64,000 nt of DNA from Colicola sp016286205 (GCA_016286205.1 JAEESF010000001.1:1-64000), one strand, 5' to 3'; positions 33,474-43,664 are shown, counted from the first letter of the stretch. Notes: a model not told the origin generated them from the letters alone. Numbers and translations are program-made.

Positions 33474-33908
33474 ATGACTAGAAAACACGTATTTGTTGGC
33501 CTTTTTCTGGCATGCACCATGAGCCTTTCCGCACAAGTCAACCAGATTATTGGCAATTGGAAAACAGTAGACGACAAAACAGGAGACAATTTCTCCATCG
33601 TTTCCATTTATAAGGGGTCAGACGGCCTGTTCTACGGCAAAATCGCCAAGATGTTGGTTGGCCCCAAGGATCTAAAATGCATCGAGTGCAAGGGCGAAGA
33701 TTATAATGCGCCGCTCGAGGGACTCGTTATCATCCGTGGCATGCACGAGGAAAATGGCGAGTTGCACGGAGGCAAAGTGCTTGACCCTGAATCGGGCAAG
33801 TTCTATTACGGAAAAATCTACCTTAAGGACGGTAAACTCGTTCTGCGTGGCTCGCTAGACAAACGCGGATTCCTCGGACGCAACCAAACCTGGATTCGCG
33901 CCAAGTAA
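33474..33908 (+). CDS. Exported DUF2147 protein
   Basis: 144 residues with a signal peptide (MTRKHVFVGLFLACTMSLSAQ). The body fits DUF2147: IIGNWKTVDDKTGDNFSIVS, YGKIAKMLVGPKD, then a CIEC pair (near residues 67-70), GLVIIRGMHEENG and ILDP-like VLDPESGKFYYGKIYLKDG, ending GRNQTWIRAK. A lipocalin-like fold is expected, and the protein is periplasmic or surface. Function unknown. Its promoter overlaps that of rdgB. Confidence 0.85.
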   Translation: MTRKHVFVGLFLACTMSLSAQVNQIIGNWKTVDDKTGDNFSIVSIYKGSDGLFYGKIAKMLVGPKDLKCIECKGEDYNAPLEGLVIIRGMHEENGELHGGKVLDPESGKFYYGKIYLKDGKLVLRGSLDKRGFLGRNQTWIRAK

Positions 33909-33941
33909 TCCACCCGCAATTCCCCTCTCCTAAAACTGCAC

Positions 33942-34411
33942 TTATATATATACTATGTATATATCCCCCAGTTATTGCCGTGAAGAAATGCCTCGGATGG
34001 CATTTCGAGTTTGAGCGCCGCGGGCAGCGGATTAAGCGAAAACATAGAATGGCGCGACCCTTGCGGTCGCGTTGTCTATTTATAGACAATAGGGTAGCTG
34101 CGTACAGGGCAGCTGCGACCGCCATAAAGTAGGACTTCCACCCATGCAAAAAAAATGTACTTTTATATATACTATGTATATATCCCCCGGTTACTGCCGT
34201 GAAGAAATGCCTCGGATGGCATTTCGAGTTTGAGCGCCGCGGGCAGCGGATAAAGCGAAAACATAGAATGGCGCGACCCTTGCGGTCGCGTTGTCTATTT
34301 ATAGACAATAGGGTAGCAGCGTACAGGGTAGCTGCGACCGCCATAAAGTAGGACTTCCACCCATGCAAAAAAATGTACTTTTATATATACTACGTATATA
34401 TCCCCCAGTTA
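33942..34411. repeat. Two tandem 219-base structured repeats plus a partial third
   Basis: Unit 1 is about 33942-34160, unit 2 about 34161-34378 and the partial third ends near 34411. Each begins with the inverted repeat TATATAC-tat-GTATATA (33947, 34166, 34384) and CCCCC. It continues with hairpin GAAATGCC/GGCATTTC (33985-34006), CGCGACC/GGTCGCG (34053-34071), TTGTCTAT/ATAGACAA (34072-34089) and a GTAGCTGC/GCAGCTGC pair, then TGCAAAAAAATGTACTTTTA. Units 1 and 2 differ at few positions. An open frame across them on the minus strand is a by-product. The TATATACTATGTATATA core is also at 58032. Confidence 0.9.
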
Positions 34412-34498
34412 TTGACGAGACATTAACGAGACATCTACCTGACAATATCGTAACTTAGTCGACACTTTATCGAGACAATATCGAGAGAGAATAAACAA

Positions 34499-34522
34499 AG
34501 AGACGGCCTTACGGTCGTCTCT
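34499..34522 (-). terminator. tRNA-fMet terminator
   Basis: AGAGACGGCC (34499-34508), loop TTAC, GGTCGTCTCT (34513-34522), with one mismatch-type pair. On the minus strand it is followed by TTTGTTTATTC. Upstream on the plus side are CGAGACA words. Confidence 0.75.
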
Positions 34523-34527
34523 CTTTG

Positions 34528-34599
<72 letters not shown>

Positions 34600-34623
34600 C
34601 CATAGCTTTTTCAAAAAAGCGTG

Positions 34624-34655
34624 CAAAGGTACTACAAATATTTGGAATACGCAAA
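34624..34655 (-). promoter_or_regulatory. tRNA-fMet promoter
   Basis: On the minus strand TTTG (34652-34655), CGTATTCC, spacing 20, TACCTTTG (34624-34631). The stretch between is nearly identical to the antisense promoter inside prmC at 56922. Confidence 0.85.
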
Positions 34656-34750
34656 TATTTTGGCAAAAAAAGTGCAATTATGCTTGTATAAATTCGTTTT
34701 TTTGACAAAATAGGTGCTGTTCACACAACTGTGCGAACGTAAAACAACAA

Positions 34751-34806
34751 AGAACGGCTCGCAAACGCAAGCCGTTCTCTGTTATCGAGCGATTCTTCGG
34801 AATCGC
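34751..34806 (-). terminator. Double hairpin terminator of the C10 protease gene
   Basis: Minus-strand order: GCGATTC-CGAA-GAATCGC (34789-34806), then AGAACGGCT/AGCCGTTCT (34751-34778) followed by TTGTTGTTTTACG. Confidence 0.75.
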
Positions 34807-34817
34807 CTTATTCCATC

Positions 34818-37800
34818 TTATTTGAAGATTGCGATCTTAGTTGTCTGGCCGCCACCTACTACGATGTACATGCCATTTCCAAGGTTGCCGTTCAAACCGG
34901 TTACATCGCGACCGTTGAAGTCATAGATGCGAATCTCTTCGTTGCTGAGAATCGTTCTACCGTCAACTACGATTTCGATGCCTTCGGTATCAACTTGCCA
35001 GAGGGCGGTCAGCTTCACATCGTGAGACGGCATCGTCTCTGGAACTTCGCCATCCCAACTCAGGAAGATGAAGTGAGCCTTAACAGGATTTGCAGGAGCA
35101 ATAATCTCTGCGCCGAACTTCACTTGACCTTGAGTATACAGGCTCTCACCGAAGTCGCCACCATCTGCATCCCATGTCAGTTCATAGCTGTTACGCAAGT
35201 ACTTGTACTCGATTACCAGACTTCCGTCACCCTTGATGTTAGCTGTCTGAGCCTCAGGAGCGGTAAAGCCTTCAATCTCGTCAACTACTGGGCTAACCTC
35301 AACACCGGTAGTACCAGTCTTCTCTTGCTCGTTGAACAATGTGAACTCATCATCCTCAATGTTCTGCAGCAAGATACGAACGATGTACTTGGTGTCAGTC
35401 TTCGGAGTGAAGATTGCAACTACAGATTCTGTGTTCTCGTCAACAACGATTACACGTTCTGTGCCTTCGGTGCTACCATCGCTCCAACCTACGAAGTCAT
35501 AACCCTCGTTTGCTTCAGCGGTAATAGTTACCTCGTCGCCATATTCGTACTCATCCTTTTGCGGATCAACCGTTACTGTTCCGGCCTCAGGATCATTGCT
35601 GCCGAACGTAATGCCTGGGTAGCTCTCTTTCTTCCATTGTGCTACGAAGTTCAATGCTTCTGTAGGCATGGTCAGAGGAACTTCAGCGCCCCAACCTTGG
35701 AAGATATGACCTTGCCACTCTGCCTCAGCTGCCTTAATCGGAGCCTCGAACTTAACCAGACCTTCGGTGCGACCATTGTCAAGTAACTGACCACCATTTG
35801 CATCCCAACTCAACGCATATTTATTACGTATGTAGTTGTAAACGATTACGGTGCTACCGTCACCCTTGATGGTTACAGTTTGTACCTCCGGAGCTGTGAA
35901 ACCTACGATAGCTGCAGGCTCAGGACTAATCTCCGTACCGGTATAGCCTTGACCTTCTTCCTTATCATAGAAGGTGAAGTTGTCATCATCTATGTTCTGG
36001 ATGAAACGTTGGATCTCGAATTTAACAGAAACTGCTGTGAAGTTAGCGGTAATCGATTGAGTATTCTCATCGATCGTGATAACACGTGTCTCATCGGTGC
36101 TACCATCGCTCCAACCGGTGAATTCATAACCGTCATTAGCCTCAGCCGTAATAGTTACTTCGTCACCATAGGTGTACTCATCCTTCTCCGGATTAACAGT
36201 TACTGTACCCTTCGTCTCGTCTGCACTCTCGAAGGTGATGCCGCTATAGGTATCTGCCTCCCATTGTGCTACGAAGTTCAGAGCGCGTGCTGGCATGTAT
36301 TGCGGAACTTCAGCACCCCATCCTTTGAATGTATGGCCTTGCCATTCTGCTACTGCAGCCTTAATCTCTGCCTCGAACTTAATCTCACCTTCGGTGCGAC
36401 CATTGTCGAGCAGTACACCACCGTTAGCATTCCATGTCAACGAATACTTGCCACGTACATAGTAGTACTCAATTACAGACGAACCGTCACCCTTGATAGC
36501 TACTTGGTTAACTTGGCTACCCGGAGTTATGAATCCTTCTATCGTACGAGGAGCATCTTGGATCAACGCACCGGTGGTACCGGTTCTGTCGTCCGTCTCA
36601 AACAAGGTGTATTCGTCGTTATTCAGGTTCTCCAAGAAGTGTTTAACCTTATATGCAGTGTTCGTATTCGGTGCGAAGGTTGCAACCAACGAGGTGGTAG
36701 TCTCATCTACTACGATTGTACGATCCTCATTGTTGTTGCCATCGCTCCAACCGGTGAAGTGGTAACCCTCATTAGCATCAGCGCTAATGGCAACGCTCTC
36801 ACCAAAGTCATAGCTATCCTTCTCTGGGTTAACAGTTACTGTACCTTCGTTCTCATCTTCACTCTTGAAGGTGATGCCGCTATAGCTATCCAGAGTCCAA
36901 GCAGCTACGAAGTTCAGAGCTTCTGCCGGCATCGTCGAAGGAACAGTCTTACCCCAGTTGTGGAATGTATGGCCTCTCCAGGTCGGATCTGCAGGAGCAG
37001 TGATCGGAGTCTCGAAGCGTACACTTCCTCTGGTGTAACCGTTATCTACCAGTGCATCGCCACCGTTTACATCCCATGTCAGGTTGTAACTGTTACGTGT
37101 GTATTGATAAGTGATTACCAACGAACCGTCAGGCAGGATGTTAGCGGTCTGCTGAGCAGGAGCAGTGAAGCCGGTGTAGGTCTTAACCAACGGAGTTACA
37201 GGAGCACCTGTTGCACCGGTGAAGGTCTCTTCTACATCCAGTACATAAGCATTACCTGCCAAATTCTCTTTCTCGTGACGAACTTTGTAAACGATGTCAC
37301 CCTTCTCTTGCCAGTTAGCAACGTAGGTTACATCCTCGTCTGGCATCGTCGCTTCTACCGACGGATTCCAACCGATGAAGTTGTAACCCTCGAATTCAAC
37401 CGACGGAGCAACGATTGGGGTGCCAAAGGCAACCAAACCAGAAGTGTAAGTGCCTTCTGCACTGGTAATGGTACCACCGTTAGCATTCCATGCGAGGTCA
37501 TGCTTGTTAACCGTCCACTTAGCGAACAGCTCAGTTGTACCAGTTACTTGATCTTCTGCGAAGCGCCAAGCGTTAGCGCAAGATGCCTCTTTGTACCAAC
37601 CACCGAAGGTCCAACCGGTCTCGCTCAGAGCCGATGGCTCAGGTACCAACTGACCGTAACCTACTAGCTGCGATGCAGGAGCGGTGCCGTGACCGTTGGC
37701 GTTGAAGCTTACAGTGTAGCGGTTCAATGTCAAATCCCACTTAGCGTTGTAGTCTTGTGCTGCAGTTACGATTGCAATTGCAGGATCCCAACCGGCAAAT

Positions 37801-40800
37801 GCATAAGTGTATTGTGCATCAGCCTCCTTTGTCGGGTTTGCCGAGTTCCATGCAGGAGTTGCACCATAGCGCAATACATCGCTTTGTTTAACTGCACCGT
37901 CAACCAAGAAGCGGATAGTGAACGTCTTACGTACGTAGTAGATGTTTACTTCGGTGCTTCCGTCTGCTGCAATGATTACATTCTCATAAGGTTGTACATC
38001 AAATCCGGTGTAGTCCTTAATTACAGGAGCCACGTTGGTTAACGCACCGGTAGTACCGGTCAGATTATCAACAGGCAGAATCTCAGTCCAATTATCATCC
38101 GTGATATTCTGCTGGAAGTGGTGAACGACATATGGAGTATTGCTGTTTGCAGCAAAGCTTGCTACCAACGATTGTGCAGCATCGTTTGCGGTAATCGAGC
38201 GGCTAGCCTGAGTGTTGTTATCACTCCACTTGCTGAACGAATAACCGGTCTTTGCTGTTGCTTGGATAGCAATTACATCACCATATTCATACTCTGCCTT
38301 AACTGGGTTAACCGATACAGTACCCTTGTTCTCATCTTCACTGGTGAAGCTCAAAACATAAGTACGGATCTGCCATTGAGCGGTGAAGGTCAGAGCCTGT
38401 GCTGGCATCGTCGAAGGAATACTTGACGGATTCCAACCCAAGAAGTTATAACCTGTCTTCGTTACGTTTGCATTTGCAGGAGCAGTGATGCTTGCACCGA
38501 ACTTCACGTTACCACTGGTGTAGCTACCGGTGATGTTACCACCGTCAGCATTCCATGTCAACGCGTACGTGTTACGTGTGTAATTATAGGTTACTACCAA
38601 CGAACCGTCAGCCAAGATGGTTACAGTCTGCTGAGCAGGAGCGGTAAATCCTTCGTAGTCTTTCACTGCAGGACTTACGCTTGCACCGGTCGTTCCGGTC
38701 AAGTTCTCTGTCTCAGCTATCGTGTAGTTGTTGTCAGCGATATTCTGTTTGTAGTGTTTAACTACATAAGCAGTATTGGTATTCGGTGTCCACTGAGCTA
38801 CGAATGCCAAGTCATCATCTGGCATCGTTGCAGGAACTGTCTGATCCCAACCGGCGAAGGTGTAACCCGTGCGAGTTGCGGTCGGAGCCACGATGGCAGT
38901 ACCGAATGGTACATTACCATTGGTGTATGTTCCGCTAAGCGTACCGCCGTTAGCGTTCCAACTCAAGGTATGAGTATTAGCAGTCCACTTAGCCCAGAGC
39001 GTCATGCTTGCGTTTACTGGATCACTGAAGTTCCATGCGTTAACACAGCCTTGCTCTTTGTACCATCCGCCAAATACATAACCCGTCTCGCTCGGATCTG
39101 CAGGACGAGTAATCGTCTGACCTGCCATTACGGTCTGAGCTGCAGGAGCGGTTCCGTGTCCGTTGGCATCGAAGGTTACAGTGACTTGACTTACTACATC
39201 AAATTGTGCAGTATAAGTCAAAGCTCTGGTAACCGGTCCCAAGATAGGATCCCAACCTGCAAATACATATGTATTTTGCTCGGTAGCCTCACGCTCTGGG
39301 GTCGGACCTGTGTAAACCGGAGTAGCTTTGTAGCGAACAGTATCCTGAAGTACAGTAATGTTATTTACTACGAAGCTAATCGGATAGGTACGACGATCAT
39401 AGTAGTAGTTAACAACTTTCGGGTTAGTACTCGTGTTGTTGTTAGCCAATGTTACAGTCTGAGCTGCAGGAGCCTTGAAACCACTATAACTCTTTCTCGG
39501 AGCCTCTATAGTCGCGCCATTAGAACCTGTTCCGGTTACCGACTCCTTCAACGTATATTGATCGTCATCAATATTTTGCTGATAGTAGTTAACTTTGTAA
39601 TAACGAGGATTGCTATCACCTGTCGGAGTTATTTGACCATTGTTTGTACCACCATCATAATTTACTAAATAGGCCGCTACATCATCATCTATATAATATT
39701 GTTGACCGGTAATATCATCCGTCCACAAACAATATACGTGATACTGAGGCAAGTTAGCACCTTGGAAAGTAGTTGTTCCATTGTAGGTGATAGTCAAGTC
39801 ATAGGAATAATTCCAAGCCTCGGTTGTATCCGTAGCGGAAGTAATCTCACCTACGATACCCAATGTCTCATGAGTTCCTGCCAAAGCGGTCTCACTCGGA
39901 GCCTCAATAATGAAGTTGATCCAAGGATAATCACTGCTATAAGAACCAATACCCAGAGGATACCACAAGTACCACGGTTCCTTGCTATCATCTCCGTAGT
40001 AATAGTTACGATACAAACCTTGCATGAACTCTACGCCCTCAATGTGGATTGGAGGACATACATCGATGCACGTACGCATCTTTACATTGATGGATCTTAC
40101 GAATAGGTAGTATCTATTGGTACCATTATTTCCAGAAGTATTTGTTAGGGTAAACTTAATTTGACCTTGATACTTATTTGGGTTGTCAAAAGTGTAAGCC
40201 GCGTTGCTGGTAGTCATTGTCTTAGTACCCAGCGACTGATCTCCAATCCAAGCTTGAATGGTTCCTGCAGTTCCAGCATGTGCATTGATTGTGATCTTAT
40301 CAATGAGACAATTTTGCGGACCATTTGTTGTAGTGTAGGTAACAGAAGTACATTTTGTTCTATTGGCGCCATAGCGCATATCACTGTTCGTATATTGAGT
40401 TGTAGTACTACCTGCAGCCGATATTGTCCACGTATATGCACCCAATGTCTTGCTACCTGTTCCTGTAGGAGATGCATTGCTGTAAGCATAACTATAGTCA
40501 TCACATGGGGTATAATCCTCTGTCGCTGCAATAGTGATGAGAACATCTTCTATCATCTGCTCCGGAGTCAGTGTAATCGTCAGAACATTGTTTGCAAATG
40601 AATAGCAGTTACTAATTGTCTCATCTCCCACTGTTACAGAGACAGTCGTATTCGCAGCAGTTAAAGCTTTGAAACCACTAGCAGCAACAAATGTAGCAGT
40701 AAAACCATCTGACTGTTTAATCCAACCGTAAGGCGTCGTCAGATCGTCCCACGGACCGGAAGTCGCAGTAACACCGACCAATTCTGCCTCTAAGTAAATC

Positions 40801-42557
40801 TTAGCATCTTCTGTCCAGTATCCGTACAAGTCCATATTGCTTCCCGGATATACACGATCGCCAGGATAACCGGCAATATACAGTTCACCTCCGCTTATGT
40901 ACAGCCATTGTTGGAATGTCCAACCCGGATCATTCGAAGCAGAAGGAAGAACGATACCCGCACCTGTGCTTTCCTCGATCAGAGAGTCTACATCGCAATC
41001 TCCATGCCAGTTCCATTCTACATTCGTACCATTTGTATATTGCAGATATCTCGAGTGGAAACGCAGAGTGTAACCATCTTGCACTACTACTGCATAGAGG
41101 GTTACATTACGCATCGGTGTATAAGTATCACCTGCTTGGCCTACATTCGCAGTACGCGAACCTTCTACATCAGACCAACCAAGGAACAAATATTTATTAT
41201 TAGGAGTTACATTCGGAAGCGTAGTACTCTGACCTACGGTCGATTGAGTCCATGATGCGGTTCCGCATGTACCATTAGCAACACTATACGTTACTTTATA
41301 TTTGTCACTGACATTCGGTACAATACCGATAATTACGTCTTGCCCCTGATTAAAGGTATTGTCGTTGTTACTACCAATACCTCCACCTTCTGGAGCTAGA
41401 TTGTTAACGGTAAAATATCCATCGTAAGAACCACCCCATCCCCAATTAAAGTGGAAATAGTTGTCATCACGATAACCATCGCAAACGAAGCTGTGTCCTC
41501 CACCATTACCGCTACCGGCATACATGATAGGACGTTGCTTGTTCAGCTCTTGTTTCAACATCGCAATCCAGTTATTATCTGTCCAAGAAGAATAGCCATA
41601 TTGTGTATAGCCCGGACGATAATAACCCTTGATAGAATCCGCATTGTACTTGAAATAGTTCCAAAGTGCGTTTTGAGCGCAAGCGTAAGATGTACTGCTT
41701 GCCGGGAAACGAATAGTTTGTGCACCCGAAGAAGCGCCATAACTCATCTCTACAGCCACACCGCAAGAATACATCAGCGTTGCTACTGCATTTGCTTGCG
41801 TGCTGTTGTAAGAACCATTGTAACTATTAATCATGTTCGCCCAATCATAAGTAGTATTGGCGAAATTAACAGATTGAGTTCCGTTTGAATTGTAACTGTG
41901 GCTACCCTGACCTTTTTCTGGCCACTCCCAGAAGTTCATCACCTGAGCCATTGCCGTGGCTACACATCCGGTTACCGAACGGTTATAACCGGAATACGTC
42001 GGGCAAAGGTTGTTGAATGGACTACCTTGATTCCATTTTGTTGTCAAGAGTGGTCCAACAACTACTGTAGCAGCTTTAGCCTTGCGGGCGCCGCTACGGA
42101 GCTCTGCCCATTGGTTAGCTACTTCAGTCGATGCTACTTGACCATTGGCGATGGCGCACTTAATCTGATAGTTGTACATTCCCAACCACCATTTCAAGTT
42201 CTCTGGCATGTCTGCAGACGCATCAAATGTGCCCTTGTCAGCATAACCAAGAATTGGCTGAACTGCATCATCTGCAGCGATCAGAACCCAACCACCATCT
42301 TCGTCGTCCTCTTGAACAACGTAGAATTGGTCAATCTCAAGTGTCTCTGGCAATGCTACTACACGTGTCGCGAACTCTGTCGTTGACGATGTCAGTGTAG
42401 TGTTTGCCGACGCTTTCTTCGCAGATGTCTGCGATTTTGCCGAAAGGAAACTACCTGCTAGTGTAGCAGCATCTTCCTTGCTCACTGTGCCTGCCCAAGC
42501 GGTTGTCGAGAGCACACATACCAGTGCGGCAACAAAAAGAGAAAAAATCTTTTTCAT
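34818..42557 (-). CDS. Giant secreted C10 (streptopain-type) cysteine protease with MucBP/InlB repeat array
   Basis: 2579 residues. Signal peptide 1-22, then a Spi-type prodomain (about 24-160; SKEDAATLAGSFLSAKS). The C10 peptidase domain (about 165-420) has the nucleophile in SVTGCVATAMAQVMNFW (Cys198), His355 in NGGGHSFVCDGY and HFNWGWGGSYDGYF. After one InlB-like repeat and a beta-rich middle comes an array of about seven units (about 1030-2510). Each has a MucBP-like part (xVKHYxQNIxDxxYT, TGTTGA, GFTAPAQQTVTI) followed by InlB/Flg_new-type repeats (LTWNANGG, GYxFxGW). The end (about 2520-2579; GMYIVVGGGQTTKIAIFK) is a T9SS C-terminal domain. Likely a surface protease that cuts host or dietary protein. 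Confidence 0.85.
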   Translation of the reverse strand: MKKIFSLFVAALVCVLSTTAWAGTVSKEDAATLAGSFLSAKSQTSAKKASANTTLTSSTTEFATRVVALPETLEIDQFYVVQEDDEDGGWVLIAADDAVQPILGYADKGTFDASADMPENLKWWLGMYNYQIKCAIANGQVASTEVANQWAELRSGARKAKAATVVVGPLLTTKWNQGSPFNNLCPTYSGYNRSVTGCVATAMAQVMNFWEWPEKGQGSHSYNSNGTQSVNFANTTYDWANMINSYNGSYNSTQANAVATLMYSCGVAVEMSYGASSGAQTIRFPASSTSYACAQNALWNYFKYNADSIKGYYRPGYTQYGYSSWTDNNWIAMLKQELNKQRPIMYAGSGNGGGHSFVCDGYRDDNYFHFNWGWGGSYDGYFTVNNLAPEGGGIGSNNDNTFNQGQDVIIGIVPNVSDKYKVTYSVANGTCGTASWTQSTVGQSTTLPNVTPNNKYLFLGWSDVEGSRTANVGQAGDTYTPMRNVTLYAVVVQDGYTLRFHSRYLQYTNGTNVEWNWHGDCDVDSLIEESTGAGIVLPSASNDPGWTFQQWLYISGGELYIAGYPGDRVYPGSNMDLYGYWTEDAKIYLEAELVGVTATSGPWDDLTTPYGWIKQSDGFTATFVAASGFKALTAANTTVSVTVGDETISNCYSFANNVLTITLTPEQMIEDVLITIAATEDYTPCDDYSYAYSNASPTGTGSKTLGAYTWTISAAGSTTTQYTNSDMRYGANRTKCTSVTYTTTNGPQNCLIDKITINAHAGTAGTIQAWIGDQSLGTKTMTTSNAAYTFDNPNKYQGQIKFTLTNTSGNNGTNRYYLFVRSINVKMRTCIDVCPPIHIEGVEFMQGLYRNYYYGDDSKEPWYLWYPLGIGSYSSDYPWINFIIEAPSETALAGTHETLGIVGEITSATDTTEAWNYSYDLTITYNGTTTFQGANLPQYHVYCLWTDDITGQQYYIDDDVAAYLVNYDGGTNNGQITPTGDSNPRYYKVNYYQQNIDDDQYTLKESVTGTGSNGATIEAPRKSYSGFKAPAAQTVTLANNNTSTNPKVVNYYYDRRTYPISFVVNNITVLQDTVRYKATPVYTGPTPEREATEQNTYVFAGWDPILGPVTRALTYTAQFDVVSQVTVTFDANGHGTAPAAQTVMAGQTITRPADPSETGYVFGGWYKEQGCVNAWNFSDPVNASMTLWAKWTANTHTLSWNANGGTLSGTYTNGNVPFGTAIVAPTATRTGYTFAGWDQTVPATMPDDDLAFVAQWTPNTNTAYVVKHYKQNIADNNYTIAETENLTGTTGASVSPAVKDYEGFTAPAQQTVTILADGSLVVTYNYTRNTYALTWNADGGNITGSYTSGNVKFGASITAPANANVTKTGYNFLGWNPSSIPSTMPAQALTFTAQWQIRTYVLSFTSEDENKGTVSVNPVKAEYEYGDVIAIQATAKTGYSFSKWSDNNTQASRSITANDAAQSLVASFAANSNTPYVVHHFQQNITDDNWTEILPVDNLTGTTGALTNVAPVIKDYTGFDVQPYENVIIAADGSTEVNIYYVRKTFTIRFLVDGAVKQSDVLRYGATPAWNSANPTKEADAQYTYAFAGWDPAIAIVTAAQDYNAKWDLTLNRYTVSFNANGHGTAPASQLVGYGQLVPEPSALSETGWTFGGWYKEASCANAWRFAEDQVTGTTELFAKWTVNKHDLAWNANGGTITSAEGTYTSGLVAFGTPIVAPSVEFEGYNFIGWNPSVEATMPDEDVTYVANWQEKGDIVYKVRHEKENLAGNAYVLDVEETFTGATGAPVTPLVKTYTGFTAPAQQTANILPDGSLVITYQYTRNSYNLTWDVNGGDALVDNGYTRGSVRFETPITAPADPTWRGHTFHNWGKTVPSTMPAEALNFVAAWTLDSYSGITFKSEDENEGTVTVNPEKDSYDFGESVAISADANEGYHFTGWSDGNNNEDRTIVVDETTTSLVATFAPNTNTAYKVKHFLENLNNDEYTLFETDDRTGTTGALIQDAPRTIEGFITPGSQVNQVAIKGDGSSVIEYYYVRGKYSLTWNANGGVLLDNGRTEGEIKFEAEIKAAVAEWQGHTFKGWGAEVPQYMPARALNFVAQWEADTYSGITFESADETKGTVTVNPEKDEYTYGDEVTITAEANDGYEFTGWSDGSTDETRVITIDENTQSITANFTAVSVKFEIQRFIQNIDDDNFTFYDKEEGQGYTGTEISPEPAAIVGFTAPEVQTVTIKGDGSTVIVYNYIRNKYALSWDANGGQLLDNGRTEGLVKFEAPIKAAEAEWQGHIFQGWGAEVPLTMPTEALNFVAQWKKESYPGITFGSNDPEAGTVTVDPQKDEYEYGDEVTITAEANEGYDFVGWSDGSTEGTERVIVVDENTESVVAIFTPKTDTKYIVRILLQNIEDDEFTLFNEQEKTGTTGVEVSPVVDEIEGFTAPEAQTANIKGDGSLVIEYKYLRNSYELTWDADGGDFGESLYTQGQVKFGAEIIAPANPVKAHFIFLSWDGEVPETMPSHDVKLTALWQVDTEGIEIVVDGRTILSNEEIRIYDFNGRDVTGLNGNLGNGMYIVVGGGQTTKIAIFK

Positions 42558-42615
42558 ACACTTTGTTTTTTATTAATAATGTTAACTGTTTGGCATAAAA
42601 AGATACAAAACGGCG

Positions 42616-42647
42616 CAAAATTACTATTTTTTTTACAATTATGCAAG
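42616..42647 (-). promoter_or_regulatory. C10 protease promoter (CTTG variant)
   Basis: On the minus strand CTTG (42644-42647), CATAATTG, spacing 20, TAATTTTG (42616-42623), 58 bases before the start codon. Confidence 0.75.
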
Positions 42648-42736
42648 AAAAAACAATAAAAAAGTGCAAAAAAGTTTATCTTTTCGCACTTTTACATTAC
42701 AAAATGTTCTATTTTGGACGACCAAGTCTTTTCGAA

Positions 42737-43639
42737 CTAATCGAACAGCGTAGGCCAATCCTCTGTACTCACTTTGCCCTTCTTTTTCAACTTCTGACTA
42801 CTCGAGCGAACTGCGTCACCGCCATTCTCGTTCGATAGACTAGCTTGGTCCTTTTTTGATTTACCACCCAGATACGGCAGAATTATATCGCGTGTTTGCT
42901 GATCAGTCCATTGGCATTTATCTACTATCCACTCCAGATAATTCCTGTCTATACGCAGCATCGTTTCTATGCTCTCGCCTTTGTGCGCGCCCGGAACCAA
43001 ATAATAGAAACCGCCCTTCCTCGTCAGCCAACGGTCATAACTGATAAATCCGAATTCCTCGCGCTGTGCCCATTGCCAACCGTGCTCAGCCACTTGAGCC
43101 TTAAAGACCTCTATCGTCGCATTCACATCGTCCAGCGAATTGTGTGCACCCTCAAACGGATGACCGTAATACCGCGTGTAAGCCGCAGTTAGATTACAAT
43201 GATATCTCTCGCCTGTCGCCGGATCAAGCTTTCCTTCCATGTGCGCGCGTTCCAATATTAACGCGTCATACCAGGTTCTGCCTTCAAATTGAAAGTCCTT
43301 ACCTATCCGTTTCAGGTTGTAATAGAGTATCTGAGCATCATAGTTGTTCCCGTTGTACGACAACATGTCACATCCGTCTGTAAACTCAATCAACTCATCA
43401 TACACACTGCGCAGACTCACTCCATTCTCTTTCAAAAACTCCTTGCTGATATGATGTACCGCCTCAGCCTCAGCAGGTATAGTAAAATCGGTCTCTGGCA
43501 GTATATACCAGTCTTTCGTATCTACTACCTCCCAACCGGACCCTTCGTTCACATCCAGTTTCACTAGCGACAACTGAATGATATGGTCTTTCTGCACATC
43601 CAGACCCGTAGTCTCCGTATCAAAACAAACTATCTTCAT
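42737..43639 (-). CDS. DnaQ-family (DEDDh) 3'-5' exonuclease with ExoX-like C-terminus
   Basis: 300 residues. The exonuclease fold has Exo I FDTETTGLD, Exo II MLSYNGNNYDAQIL and Exo III AHNSLDDVNATIEV. A C-terminal segment GGFYYLVPGAHKGESIETML...DRNYLEWIV resembles the short domain found in exonuclease X. The final 45 residues are charged and low in complexity. KSKKDQASLSN there is coded by the AAAAAAGGACCAAGCT element, so a repeat lies in frame. It is probably a DNA repair or RNA-processing nuclease; the substrate is not shown. Confidence 0.85.
   Translation of the reverse strand: MKIVCFDTETTGLDVQKDHIIQLSLVKLDVNEGSGWEVVDTKDWYILPETDFTIPAEAEAVHHISKEFLKENGVSLRSVYDELIEFTDGCDMLSYNGNNYDAQILYYNLKRIGKDFQFEGRTWYDALILERAHMEGKLDPATGERYHCNLTAAYTRYYGHPFEGAHNSLDDVNATIEVFKAQVAEHGWQWAQREEFGFISYDRWLTRKGGFYYLVPGAHKGESIETMLRIDRNYLEWIVDKCQWTDQQTRDIILPYLGGKSKKDQASLSNENGGDAVRSSSQKLKKKGKVSTEDWPTLFD
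42842..42857 (-). repeat. Element AAAAAAGGACCAAGCT, copy 5, inside a coding sequence
   Basis: An exact minus-strand copy within the exonuclease gene, read as part of KKDQAS. The other four exact copies are intergenic at 16296-16594. Confidence 0.9.
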
Positions 43640-43664
43640 TTTTCCTTCTTTTTTACCTGCTTAC

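Noticed and set aside
33823..34368. A 181-codon minus-strand frame through the 219-base repeats, with a doubled HGWKSYFMAVAA-like stretch
   Set aside because: It is only the repeat DNA read in one frame, overlapping the end of the DUF2147 gene. The hairpins and 219/218 spacing argue for a non-coding element.
33942..34411. CRISPR-like array
   Set aside because: Units are 219 bases with no unique spacers and no cas genes; this is a plain tandem duplication.
38118..42386. Many plus-strand frames opposite the C10 protease gene
   Set aside because: All are shadows of the repetitive minus-strand gene; none has a promoter or domain.
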